Shown: piece after piece, positions 49,954 through 59,412 of the stretch | Layout: every line of letters starts with the position of its first letter | Numbering within the stretch: the stretch's first letter is position 1 | Origin: Bacteroidota bacterium | GTDB lineage: Bacteria > Bacteroidota > Bacteroidia > AKYH767-A > OLB10 | Direction: 5' to 3' | Assembly: GCA_016717325.1 (NCBI GenBank) | Contig: JADKFV010000024.1 | Coordinates: 31,289-95,288, forward strand | DNA: 64,000 bases | Translations under genes and position numbers: made by a program | The notes under the pieces: model-generated | What the model was told of the DNA's origin: nothing | Databases searched by the model: none | The model's input: only the letters and a program-made list of their open reading frames with translations

Positions 49954-50166
49954 ATGCGCGATTTTATTGTCACACTACTTGTTGCGTTTGTATTGTTTAG
50001 GGTTTTGAAAAGTTTTAATACGCCACCACGAACAAACAACCGAAACCAGAACCAAAATAATGCGAACGATGATGGAAATATTACCATACTCAACAATAAT
50101 AAGTCCGAATCGAAAAATGCAAACAGCGATGGTGAATATGTTCCATACGAAGAAATAAAGGATTAA
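49954..50166 (+). CDS. DUF4834 family small membrane protein
   Basis: 70 residues. A short N-terminal membrane helix (IVTLLVAFVLFRVL) is followed by a low-complexity Asn-rich stretch and the DUF4834 signature GEYVPYEEIKD at the C-terminus. Function unknown; widely conserved in Bacteroidota, often near tRNA-processing or division genes. The 149-bp gap from RNase Z contains the promoter region but no clear motif. Confidence 0.72.
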   Translation: MRDFIVTLLVAFVLFRVLKSFNTPPRTNNRNQNQNNANDDGNITILNNNKSESKNANSDGEYVPYEEIKD

Positions 50167-50390
50167 TTCGATTTTTTTCAACCAATGATTTTGGTTTTTA
50201 TTTGCCATTCAAAACCAATCAGTTAAACCATTAAGATTGTTAGCAAATTGAAAATGTTTATTTGGCTGTATTGTCACACCGTAACAAACTTCTCGCAATT
50301 GTGCCCCCTCAAAATTTGTTATTAAAGAACTAATATTTTTTTTTGAAAACGATTATTAATTAACTTCGCGCAAAGAATAAAATTTGCAGC

Positions 50391-51197
50391 ATGATTAATA
50401 ATAAGTATTTCGATAGCGATACAATTGCCGATTTGCATAATAAGTTCATGGCCGCCACTCCATGTAAGTATGTGATACTCGAAAATTTCTTGGAGACAGA
50501 CACAGCACAAAAATTATATGAAGGGTTTCCACCTCTCGAGGACCTTAACGTAAAGCGCAAATCGATGAATGAAAATAAAAAAGAAGAGTATCATTTAGAA
50601 AGGTTCGATCCGGTTTTTCAGCAATTGCAACGAGCCATGAACGAGCAGCGAACTTATTATATGATTAGCAAAATAACCGGCATAGAAGGGCTTAGCAGTA
50701 CCGATGATGCATTGGGCAGTGGTGTACATCAGGGTGGGCCGGGTAGCTTTGTCGATATACATGTAGACATCAATATGAATCCAATGAAAAACTTACACCG
50801 TAGAATTAATTTGCTCATTTATTTGAACAGATATTGGAAAGATGAGTACGGTGGTGGTCTCGAGTTGTGGGACAAGGGAGTGAAGAATATGGGTGCATGT
50901 GTGCTGCCAAACTTTAACCGTGCAGTGATAATGGAAACTACCGATGAATCGTATCATGGGTATGGACGTATCAATATTCCTGATCACGAATCGCGCAAAT
51001 CATTTTATTGCTATTTCTATACACCGATTACAGGCGATTTTACGTTTCGCGATTCACGATTTAAAACACGTCCCGATGAATCGAATTCGAAAGCATTTTT
51101 AACCGAAGCAAAAGAAACAGTGAAAATAGGAGTAAAGCGGTTTTTGAAAAACCTTGGGATCAAGTCGCTGGACTTTCAGGATAAAAAGAAAAAATAA
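50391..51197 (+). CDS. 2-oxoglutarate/Fe(II)-dependent oxygenase (prolyl-4-hydroxylase-like)
   Basis: 268 residues of the P4Hc double-stranded beta-helix type. The iron site is visible: His124 and Asp126 (FVDIHVDIN), distal His189 (ESYHGYG), and Arg202 (SRKSFYCYFY) as the 2-oxoglutarate ligand. It would hydroxylate a protein or small-molecule substrate using O2. N-terminal LENFLETDTAQKLYEGFPPL is the usual cap. The C-terminal ~55 residues are basic and unique. It stands alone after a 224-bp gap. Confidence 0.85.
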   Translation: MINNKYFDSDTIADLHNKFMAATPCKYVILENFLETDTAQKLYEGFPPLEDLNVKRKSMNENKKEEYHLERFDPVFQQLQRAMNEQRTYYMISKITGIEGLSSTDDALGSGVHQGGPGSFVDIHVDINMNPMKNLHRRINLLIYLNRYWKDEYGGGLELWDKGVKNMGACVLPNFNRAVIMETTDESYHGYGRINIPDHESRKSFYCYFYTPITGDFTFRDSRFKTRPDESNSKAFLTEAKETVKIGVKRFLKNLGIKSLDFQDKKKK

Positions 51198-51265
51198 TTT
51201 TTTGACCACTAAAAACGAAAAGCAATTTACAGAATAGTGAGTTGCTTTTTTTTTGGAATGTTGTA

Positions 51266-52060
51266 ATGAACATAAAAGGAAAAGTAATTTGGATAACAGG
51301 TGCATCGTCAGGTATGGGCGAAGCATTGGCATTAGAGGCAAATAGCCTCGGGGCTAAAGTAATTATAAGCGCCCGTAATGTGAAAAACTAAATGCATTGA
51401 GCGCGAAATTTGTTGATAATTCAAATCATCTAATTCTTCCTTTCGATGTTTCGAAAATTGAAAATACCGACACTTTGATGAATGCTGTAATTGAAAAATT
51501 TGGACGTATAGATATTTTGATAAACAATGCCGGCATAGCGCAAAAAAGTTTTGCAATTGAAACTACTCAACAAGTGGAGCAACAAATAATGGATACAAAT
51601 TTTTTTGGAATCGTAACATTATCCAAAGCAGTTGCCATGCAAATGATAAAGCAAGGCGGAGGTCAAATAGCTGTTACCACCAGTTTGCTCGGTAAGTTCG
51701 GCTTGCCCATGTATGCTGCCTATTGTGCATCGAAACATGCATTGTACGGTTATTTTGATGCCTGGCGTGGAGAATTGAAATCGAAAAACGTAAGCATCAA
51801 TATTGTTTGTCCCGGTAATATTAATACCAATGTGAGTTATAATTCATTACTTGGCAATGGAGAGTTGATGCAACAAAACAGTCCGGCCCAAGCCAAAGGA
51901 ATGGATGCAAAACTGGCAGCAAAAAATATTGAAAGCCATATGTAAGAATCAAAGGCATACTTACATAGGGCGTTTCGATATTTTGGCCGTACCGTTTCGC
52001 AATTTTGCTCCCGGTATTTTTTATTGGCTTATAGGAAAAATGCAGAAGCAAAAAATCTAA
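51266..52060 (+). CDS. Short-chain dehydrogenase/reductase, two indels
   Basis: Restored length is 264 residues. The Rossmann start MNIKGKVIWITGASSGMGEALA has the TGxxxGxG NAD(P) motif; NNAG, the catalytic Ser (TSLLG) and Tyr-x-x-x-Lys (YAAYCASKHA) follow in order. The frame breaks twice. At 51382 a missing base turns ARNVEKLNAL into a stop. At A6 (51921-51926) one A too many ends the frame at ESHM; removing it gives AAKILKAICKNQRHTYIGRFDILAVPFRNFAPGIFYWLIGKMQKQKI and a TAA at 52058. The changes cancel. It is likely a membrane-associated ketone or alcohol reductase. Confidence 0.8.
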
Positions 52061-52126
52061 AATTTAAACTTGGATTTTTTACCACAAATGCACAAATCAA
52101 TTCCGAAGGAAGTGAAATTGTTATTT

Positions 52127-52410
52127 TGCCACAAAGTCCCTAATGTACAAATTTTTTTTTCGCGGCAGCCCATCATTGCCGTCAGATTTATCTGACGGAT
52201 TAAATAATTTGTATTTGGCTTTAGCCGAAAGATTTTAGCCACGCTTGCCCCGACCGCAGTGTCGCGGAATGCACGAATGAATGCCGAAGGAATTTAAAAT
52301 ATTTTTTGCCACAAAGTCCCTAAGGTACAAATTTTTTTTTCGCGGCAGCCCATCATTGCCGTCAAATTTATCGGACGGATTAAATAATTTGTATTTGGCT
52401 TTAGCCGAAA
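52127..52410. repeat. Two near-identical 180-bp-spaced repeat units
   Basis: Units at ~52127-52230 and ~52307-52410 are nearly base-for-base identical. Each reads 'gccacaaagtccctaa.gtacaaatttttttttcgcggcagcccatcattgccgtca', a small hairpin, then 'ggattaaataatttgtatttggctttagccgaaa'. Unit 1 has a perfect 8-bp hairpin (ccgtcaga-tttatctgacgg, 52179-52198); in unit 2 it has mismatches. The spacer carries the inverted ccccgacc repeat of 20766-20790. Nothing is encoded. Confidence 0.75.
52244..52290 (-). repeat. Inverted copy of the GC-rich repeat at 20740-20800
   Basis: On the minus strand this reads 'ggcattcattcgtgcattccgcgacactgcggtcggggcaagcg', matching unit 2 at ~20756-20800 almost exactly. 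A mobile or recombining dispersed repeat is the simplest reading. Confidence 0.6.
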
Positions 52411-52485
52411 ATATTCTCTCAAAACTTTGCAAAGAAATTCCATGTATTATTTTTCTCAACTTAGTCATTCAAAACATAAAGTATT

Positions 52486-52625
52486 TTGCCTTTAAAATTT
52501 ATTCCTTCAAAATATATTTTTTTGACTTTCGAGTTTATTCCTTTTGACTTGCTTTTTTTGACTTTTAAATTTTCCTCTTTGCATTACTTTTCTTGCCTTT
52601 TAAATTTATTCCTTTTGACTTATTT
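52486..52625. repeat. Degenerate AT-rich tandem repeat upstream of yfhO-like gene
   Basis: At least four imperfect copies of a word like 'ttttaaatttattccttttgactt' in 140 bp just before the YfhO-family gene. The strand bias (pyrimidine-rich plus strand) and phase suggest a satellite or a protein-binding array rather than coding sequence. Confidence 0.5.
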
Positions 52626-52677
52626 ATATTATTATATTCGCCACTTCTCAAAAAATAAATCATCTTAATTAACAGAT

Positions 52678-55091
52678 ATGGATTTCAAAAAAGTATGGCC
52701 ACACGCGGTTGCAATTGCAACTTTTTTTATCATTGTTTTTATATATTTTATTCCCTTGTTTCAGGGGGAACAAGTAGATGGGCACGATAACGATACATGG
52801 TTGGGTGGAGCAAAAGAAATTAATGATTTTCGTGAAGCGCATGGAACCGAACCACTTTGGACAAACCGCATGTTTAGTGGTATGCCGGCTTATCAAATTT
52901 CAATGGAGTCGAAAAATAATTTGTTATTGTATGTATATAAAGGTTTATTAAAAATTTGTCCCTTTCCGGCATTTTTCATCTTTGCCGGGCTTATAAGTTT
53001 TTATGTTTTACTCATCACCCTCAAGTTCGATTATCGACTTGCAATAGCCGGTGGAATAAGTTTTGCCATGTGCTCTTTCAATTTTTATATCATACAGGCG
53101 GGGCACAATTCGCAAGCATTAGCCATTGCATTGATGCCACTTGTGGTAGCAGGTATATTGCAAACATTTCGTGGCAATTATTTGTTGGGTGCCGGACTCA
53201 CAGCATATGGTATGGCATTTGAAATTATGGCTAACCATGTTCAAATATCTTATTACCTTGGATTGATGCTTATGGTGTTTTTATCTCCGAATTATATTTT
53301 GCCATTAAGAACAAAACCATGGTAAAGTATTTTACAGCATGTGCAATTATTGGTGTGGCCTCGCTTATTGGTGTAATGTCGAACAGTACTTCGTTGCTCA
53401 CTACCTACGAAGATGGTAAAGATAGCACACGTGGTAAGAGTGAGTTGACAAAAGTAAACGCCCCGGCATCATCGGGACTTGATATTGATTATGCTTTTCA
53501 ATGGTGTTATGGTAAAGCTGAAACATTCAATTTATTGGTTCCAAATATTTTAGGCGGCCCTTCGCAAAGTGATATAGGTACCAACTCGAAAACATATGAT
53601 TATATAGCTAAAAATTTTGGTGCCGATCAGGCATTATCATTTTCGCAAAAGGCGCCTATATACTGGGGCGATCAACCAAGTGTAAATGGGGCAGATTATA
53701 TGGGTGCAATGGCCATTTTCTTTTTTGCTGTAGGAATGTTTTTAGTGCAGGGCCGAAAAAAATGGTGGCTCTTTGCAGCTACCATCCTGAGTTTTGTTTT
53801 ATCGTGGGGAAAAAATTTCATGGCCTTCAACGAGTTTTGGTACAATAATTTTCCATTGTATAATAAGTTTCGTTCGGTATCATTCATACTTATCATCGCT
53901 TCGTTTACTATTCCATTTTTATCGATGCTCACGTTGAAAAAATTATTTGATGCTAAAGTAGCACTTGCCGAAAAACAAAAGGCTTTGATGCGTGGCTTAT
54001 ATGTTGTTGGAGGTCTTTTGGTTTTGATATTAATTGGCTCTGCCGGGTTTAGTTACTCAGGACCTGTTGATACAAACTTTGCGCAGAACCCCGATTTGCT
54101 TGTTGCATTGAAAGCTGATCGTGCAAAATTGCTTCGCATGGATACATTGCGCAGTTTGTTTTTTGTTCTCCTTGCTTTTGGTGCCATTTGGTTTTACCTG
54201 AAGAAAAAACTCGAGATGAAATACGTTTTGATAGCATTGCCCATTTTGTTTTTAATAGATATGTGGCCCATTAGTAAGCGTTACTTAAACGACTCACACT
54301 TTAAACCAAAGCAACAAACCGATAATCCATTTACAACAAGCGCAGCCGATGAGCAGATCTTGCAAGATAAAGAATTAGGTTATCGTGTAATCAACACCAC
54401 TGTAAGCACCTTCAACGATGCCAGCACTTCATACTATCATAATTCTATTGGTGGATATCATGGAGCAAAACTCGAGCGTTATCAAGAGTTGATTGAAAAT
54501 CATATTTCGAAAAATAATATGAGTGTGCTCAATATGCTCAATACAAAATATTTTATCGTGTCACCAAAAGAAGGACAACCTCCAATGGCACAAATGAATC
54601 CGGAACATTGCGGTTCAGCTTGGTTTGTGCCCGAATTTAAAATAGTTGCAAATGCGGATGAAGAGTCGAAATCGCTCGAAAAGTTTAACCCTCGTGTTAC
54701 CGCTTTTATCGACCAAAGGTTTAAAGATAAAATTGGAAACTTTAAAATTAACTACGATAGTGCAGCTACCATTCAGTTAACAAAATACGATGCCAACTAT
54801 CTTGTATATAAATCGAAATGTGCTACAGATCAACTTTGTGTGATGAGTGAAATATATTACGAAAAAGGTTGGAATGCTTATGTTGATGGAAAGCTTACGC
54901 CACACTGGCGCTGCAATTATGTTTTGCGTAGTATGATTGTTCCTGCAGGGAACCATACCATAGAATTTAAATTCGAACCTGTGATTTATAAAACAGGCGA
55001 AACCATATCGCTTGCTTCGTCATCCATAATGTTATTGTTGTTTTTTGGTGCTTTGATAATTCCATTTTTCAGAAAACAGAAATCTGCATAA
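52678..55091 (+). CDS. YfhO-family membrane protein (putative glycosyltransferase/lipoteichoic-like), one indel
   Basis: Restored length is 804 residues. A multi-pass membrane protein of the YfhO family: the start is a hydrophobic helix, then GEQVDGHDNDTWLGGAKEINDFREAHG and ...WTNRMFSGMPAYQIS, a conserved opening of Bacteroidota YfhO proteins, then about 12-14 helices (e.g. SFILIIASFTIPFLSML) and a C-terminal soluble domain ending ...GNHTIEFKFEP, ending in a helix. YfhO-type proteins are GT-C-like lipid/sugar transferases in some phyla; the substrate here is unknown. The frame breaks at T5 (53278-53282); one more T gives VFFISELYFAIKNKTMVKYF and joins the halves. Confidence 0.78.
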
Positions 55092-55168
55092 AATTGCAAG
55101 TGTTTTTATTGTTTTGGTTTTATGATGGAAATCCTTGGTATTCGGAATAAATAATATCCTGTAAAGTA

Positions 55169-55759
55169 ATGGCTAAGCCAATAAGTAAAAGAGAAATTAC
55201 CCGCTTGCCCAAGGCTAACTATGAGGATATACGTAGTAGCTTGAAAACTGGCGATCTGGTTTTTTGTTCGGGCAATTATTATTTTTCGAAAGTCATTCAA
55301 TATTTTACTAAGTCGGTTTGGAGTCATGTGGGAGTGATATATAAAGACGAGCAACTTGGCCGCGTTCTTATACTCGAAAGCGAAGTGGGAATAGGAGTGA
55401 GACTTGCTCCGGTTTCGAAATACCTGAAAGACTACCACGGTCGCAACAAACCATACAAAGGCAATATCGTTGTTGCAAACATTAATCCACATGTTGATGT
55501 TAAGCAGGTAAATAATGCCATTTCGTTTGGGCTCGATGAACTTACAAAGCCTTATGATAACTTCGAAATTTTGCGCATTATGATTCGCATACTTTTTCGC
55601 ATTACACGTAGAACCCGCGACCGCAAATATATTTGCAGCGAACTAATTGATGCTTGTTACCATAAAGCAGGTTTGAAATTTTCCATATTCGATAATTATA
55701 TAAGTCCTTACGATATTTGGCGCGATAGTAAAGTAGAAATGGTGGCACGTATACTGTAA
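55169..55759 (+). CDS. Circularly permuted papain-like (YiiX/YaeF-type) amidase
   Basis: 196 residues. His53 in WSHVGVIY and Cys156 in KYICSELID are arranged as in permuted papain-like (NlpC/LRAT/YiiX) proteins, with the His before the Cys; an acidic residue between them completes the usual triad. GDLVFCSGN near residue 28 and KPYDNFEILRIMIRILFR are family-like. Such enzymes hydrolyse or transfer acyl or amide bonds; the substrate is unknown. It lies next to the amide-bond-forming cluster but on the opposite strand and convergent with it, so a functional link is inference only. There is no clear signal peptide. Confidence 0.75.
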   Translation: MAKPISKREITRLPKANYEDIRSSLKTGDLVFCSGNYYFSKVIQYFTKSVWSHVGVIYKDEQLGRVLILESEVGIGVRLAPVSKYLKDYHGRNKPYKGNIVVANINPHVDVKQVNNAISFGLDELTKPYDNFEILRIMIRILFRITRRTRDRKYICSELIDACYHKAGLKFSIFDNYISPYDIWRDSKVEMVARIL

Positions 55760-55860
55760 GGGTTAAGAATTGGATTTTTGTTCAAACTTTTTTGTTTGTA
55801 TTATTATTCGAAGCAGCCTGAAAAAAAAATAATATTAAACCCGAAAGAAAATAAATGATT

Positions 55861-57054
55861 TTAATTCCCGTCCAAAAAAGCAACCGTGCCACCAACCCAA
55901 TTGAAGTTGCTATTGTAACGTACGCCAATCATTTTACCTCGGCTCATTCTTGCAAGATTAACGGCTAGGGTAGGGCGGGTATCTCCATCGGGCCACAGGT
56001 ACATCATACGTATTTCGCATTTCACACCACCTTCGGGCGATGCCAATGCTTCGGCATATTGAACTTTGCGTTGCAGTATCCAGTTTTCGGGATCGGTTAC
56101 ATCTTCTATATTTTCGCGTGTAACATCTATAATTACTCCCATACCGGAAAAGCTAAACAGTGGTTTAAGAACATAGTTTTCTAAATCAGCAGGAATGGTT
56201 TTTAATTCGTTCAGGAAAAAAGTTTCGGGCACAAATTCATTGTGCAACATTGGCATTGTGTATTTACTAATACGATAAAACCAGTTAGGATGCGATACCC
56301 ATTCTACATCTATATCACGAAATAAATCAACATCATATTTAAATTCTTTATTGGCTTCGAGGTCGTCAAAAATCAACCGATTATATACACGCTTAATTTC
56401 TACTTCGCGGTCGTCAATTTTGTAGAATAATTTATTTTCTCTTTGAATAACTTCGCTAAGGCAAACAATATTAATTCCTAATTCGGCATTTGCAATGTAA
56501 AAATCGATGCGTGTTTTTTGCTCATGTGGTCGTAGTTCAAGTAAGACAACATTTTCCAATTCGTGCTTGCCAATTAAAACTTTGCGCAATAAATCGAGAT
56601 AGGTTTTATCATTCAATCCACTGAAGTATGGCGAAAAACCTTCGGGGCAATAAAAGTATTCCTTATACATTTTGGAAATGAACCACTGCCAACTGTATAA
56701 ACTTGCAAATCCCTGCAGTTCTATCAACTGTGGTGTTAGTTCGCCTTTTTCATCTTTGCAAATAGCAAAATCGATACAAATAAAATGGGTGTGATCGTTT
56801 TCGTTTTTTACATTGTATTGTGCAGGTATAGCCCGTTGTGATGCTTCTTTAAAATCGGGCTTGCAAATAATATCAACAATTTGTTCGCTTGCATCTATCA
56901 ATTTTTGACGCAAAATTTTGTCAACAAATATGGGCGTTTCGGCAACCCGAAACACTACTTCTTTGTTGTAGGTTTTTTCTAAAGCCTCTAAAAATTCTTT
57001 ATATTTTTCCGGATTAAATTCGGCATTATATTTTTCGCGAACAGACTGTATCAT
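55861..57054 (-). CDS. ATP-grasp-like enzyme of the amidoligase cluster
   Basis: 397 residues of an ATP-grasp-like fold. The N-terminal half has FICIDFAICKDEKGELTPQLIELQGFASLY. Near the C-terminus NYVLKPLFSFSGMGVIIDV holds the ATP-grasp lysine and Gly-rich loop, WILQRKV and EIRMMYLWPDG follow, and NLARMSRGKMIGVRYNSN...GGTVAF is the late metal/substrate segment. It probably forms an amide or peptide bond from an acylphosphate intermediate. It overlaps the amidotransferase gene by four bases, so they are translationally coupled. I cannot name the family precisely. Confidence 0.72.
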   Translation of the reverse strand: MIQSVREKYNAEFNPEKYKEFLEALEKTYNKEVVFRVAETPIFVDKILRQKLIDASEQIVDIICKPDFKEASQRAIPAQYNVKNENDHTHFICIDFAICKDEKGELTPQLIELQGFASLYSWQWFISKMYKEYFYCPEGFSPYFSGLNDKTYLDLLRKVLIGKHELENVVLLELRPHEQKTRIDFYIANAELGINIVCLSEVIQRENKLFYKIDDREVEIKRVYNRLIFDDLEANKEFKYDVDLFRDIDVEWVSHPNWFYRISKYTMPMLHNEFVPETFFLNELKTIPADLENYVLKPLFSFSGMGVIIDVTRENIEDVTDPENWILQRKVQYAEALASPEGGVKCEIRMMYLWPDGDTRPTLAVNLARMSRGKMIGVRYNSNFNWVGGTVAFLDGN

Positions 57055-57874
57055 ATATTCGATTGTTGAACTAAAGTGTGACCAAGAACATCGTCAAGGA
57101 AAGTTGGAAGAAATATTAATTGCGTAAGCATTATTTTATCGGGGTCGTTCAAGTGATTGAGCATACTGTGATAACGATGTATTCCATAATTTTTTATTAC
57201 CAGTTCTTTTTTCTCTTCGCCTTCAAGGTAATATATCATACCCAAAGCATCGGCCTCGGGATGAAACTGAGTGCCGAATATTTCGGGAGTAAATTGCAGC
57301 GCCATAATTGCACGTTGCAGAGGCACATGATCGCGAATTTTTTCCATGGCCATAATTTTCGCGTTCAGTTTATTATTATTAAAATTTTCGTCTTCCACTA
57401 CCTGATACTTACGTGAATCCACTGCATAAAATGGATCGTGCAATTGTGACATAAATTGATTTGTATTGCTCTCATGCGTTTTGTGAATAGGAAATATTCC
57501 GAACGATTCGCGCTTACGCAAACATACAATACCGATATTAAAATGGTGACACATAACCTGGTATGAATGACAAATAAGAAAAACCAATTTTTTATTTTCA
57601 TTATTGGCATTGTGATGTAAAATAGAATTCATCATCATTACCCATTTCATTTCCCACCCTTCCTTGTCGATAGGGCTGCCAGGTCCACCAGTGCCTATAT
57701 AAGCATCGTAGGATATATCAGGTACTTCGTGTTTGCCACGCACATCAAATACTTTGTAATGCACATCAATTTTTTATTTGCGGCATAGCTATCCAATATC
57801 TCGTGTATGTTGCGCATACCCTGATTGGGTTCGCCCTTGTACATATCGAGTATGGCTATTTTTATTTGATGCAT
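57051..57874 (-). CDS. Class I glutamine amidotransferase of the amidoligase cluster, one indel
   Basis: Restored length is 274 residues. MHQIKIAILDMYKGEPNQGMRNIHEIL opens it; the nucleophile is Cys102 in FLICHSYQ (loop less canonical than GxCxG), and FGTQFHPEAD supplies His205 and Glu207. It would release ammonia from glutamine or, alternatively, hydrolyse a gamma-glutamyl-type amide. The start is frameshifted: at T6 (57770-57775; A6 on the coding strand) one more A joins SYAANKK to IDVHYKVFDVRG. The 3' end overlaps the ATP-grasp gene by four bases. It is distinct in sequence from the amidotransferase at 47219. Confidence 0.8.
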
Positions 57875-57922
57875 ATTGTAAAAAATGAATTAATATTTTG
57901 AATTCAACAGTAAAGCATGAAA

Positions 57923-59032
57923 TTACGCTTGCGTACCTACAAGTGTTTGTTCTAAAATAAAATCTACTACATCGTTTAAGCTTTTATTTTTTTCATAAAC
58001 GGCCAATTGTCTGTCGGCACCTGTGCCACCTTCCAGCATTTTATAAATGTAGTCTATTTCTTTTCTGCTTCCAAGTTGGTTTACCACATCTTCTATAAAC
58101 TCCAACAATTCGACAATGAGTATGCGCGTATTTACTTCGGTTTGTTTTCCAAAATCAATCATACGTCCATCAATACCGTAGCGAGAAGCGCGCCATTTAT
58201 TTTCATTAATTAACAAGCGTTTGTAATTTATAAAATTCAAATTCTGCGATTTGAGTTTATATAATTTTGCACACAATGCCTGAAAAACAGCAGCTATTGC
58301 TATGGTTTCGCTGGCAACATGGGCACATCGCAAATGCGGAATTCAACGGTATTGAAAAAGGATGCACGCGTAAATCCCACCATATCTTTTAGCATTGTCA
58401 ATACATCCTGTTTTCACAAGCAACTTTACATAGTTGTCGTGGTCTTCTATACTTTCAAAATAATCGGGAATGCCGGTGCGGGGAAACTTATCGAAGACTT
58501 TTGTACGAAATGATTTGAATCCCGTATTACGGCCTTCCCAAAATGGAGAGTTTGTTGACAGTGCATAAACGTGTGGCAAAAAATAACGCATGGCATTTGC
58601 AATATGGATAGCCAACTCGCGCGATTCCATACCCACATGCACATGCAAACCAAAAATAAGGTTGCTTCTTGCCGTATCCTGCATTTCGGCAACAATCTCT
58701 TTATATCGTGGTGCATCGGTAATTAATTGTGCCTCCCATTTGCTAAAAGGATGTGTACCACTAGCACCTATGCGCAAACCAAATTCTGTGGCAACGCTAT
58801 TTATTGTTCTGCGAAGTTTGGCTAAGTCTGCACGGGCTTCATCAGTGTTCTTGCAAATGCCTGTTCCCACTTCCACAACCGCTTCGTGCATCTCTGCTTT
58901 CACCTGGTCCTGAGGCAAAATTTTTGATGCTGCCTCAACTATTTTTTGGTCGTGTGATTTTAATTCTCTGGTGACCGGGTCAATGACCATGTATTCTTCT
59001 TCAATACCTAAAGTGAAATTGCTGAAATCCAT
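57923..59032 (-). CDS. GCS2-type carboxylate-amine ligase (YbdK-like), three indels
   Basis: Restored length is 370 residues, the usual size for YbdK/GCS2 glutamate-cysteine-ligase-like enzymes. The N-terminus LGIEEEYMVIDPVTRELK, with the acidic metal-binding run, and EVGTGICKN, HPFSKW, FGLHVHVGM are signature blocks. Near residue 215 the frame is displaced. Adding one base at each of 58387-58390 (T4), 58355-58359 (A5) and ~58318 gives NAKKIWWDLRVHPFFNTVEFRICDVPMVASETIAIAAVFQALCA and rejoins the original frame. It would ligate an amine to a carboxylate with ATP; the substrates are unknown. It is 48 bp upstream of the amidotransferase gene. Confidence 0.85.
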
Positions 59033-59169
59033 AAATGATTATTTGTTTTTAAAATATTTCTCGATTCGTTTCTGGCATTAAAACCAATTTGCGATACAAT
59101 TACCGCGCTAAAATACATATATTAAAAATAATGGTTACCATATTTTTACGCTTTTATTAACTATTGACC

Positions 59170-59214
59170 AAAAAAAAACTCTTACAAATATTGCAGTTGC
59201 AAAATTTGTAAGAG
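59170..59214 (-). terminator. Terminator on the minus strand after the ATP-grasp/HhH gene
   Basis: Arms ctcttacaaat (59179-59189) and atttgtaagag (59204-59214) form an 11-bp stem; on the minus strand it is followed by nine T (A9 at 59170-59178). It lies between the ATP-grasp/HhH gene and the GCS2 gene, so the cluster is probably two transcripts. Confidence 0.8.
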
Positions 59215-59317
59215 CCTATTTGTTTTAAGCAAGTTTTGAATGCGAATTAATCAGTGTTTTTCTAATTTTAATTTAGTAGAACTCAAACTGACCAATAAAT
59301 TTATTTTAGAAATTGTT

Positions 59318-59412
59318 GACTCAAAACCACAAACTCCAAGCTAAAACCAGAAACTGAAAACTCCAGAATAGAAACTAAAAACTCTAAACTAAAAACTTCA
59401 AACTAAATTAAA
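59318..59412. repeat. AT-rich degenerate tandem repeat
   Basis: Several imperfect copies of an 'aaactaaaaactc' word just after the 3' end of the ATP-grasp/HhH gene and overlapping its last codons at the edge. No function is evident; it may reflect replication slippage. The remainder of the 59033-59407 gap holds only the terminator listed separately. Confidence 0.45.

Noticed and set aside
55861..57764. Reading the ATP-grasp and amidotransferase genes as a single fused gene
   Set aside because: They are in different frames with separate start and stop codons overlapping by four bases.
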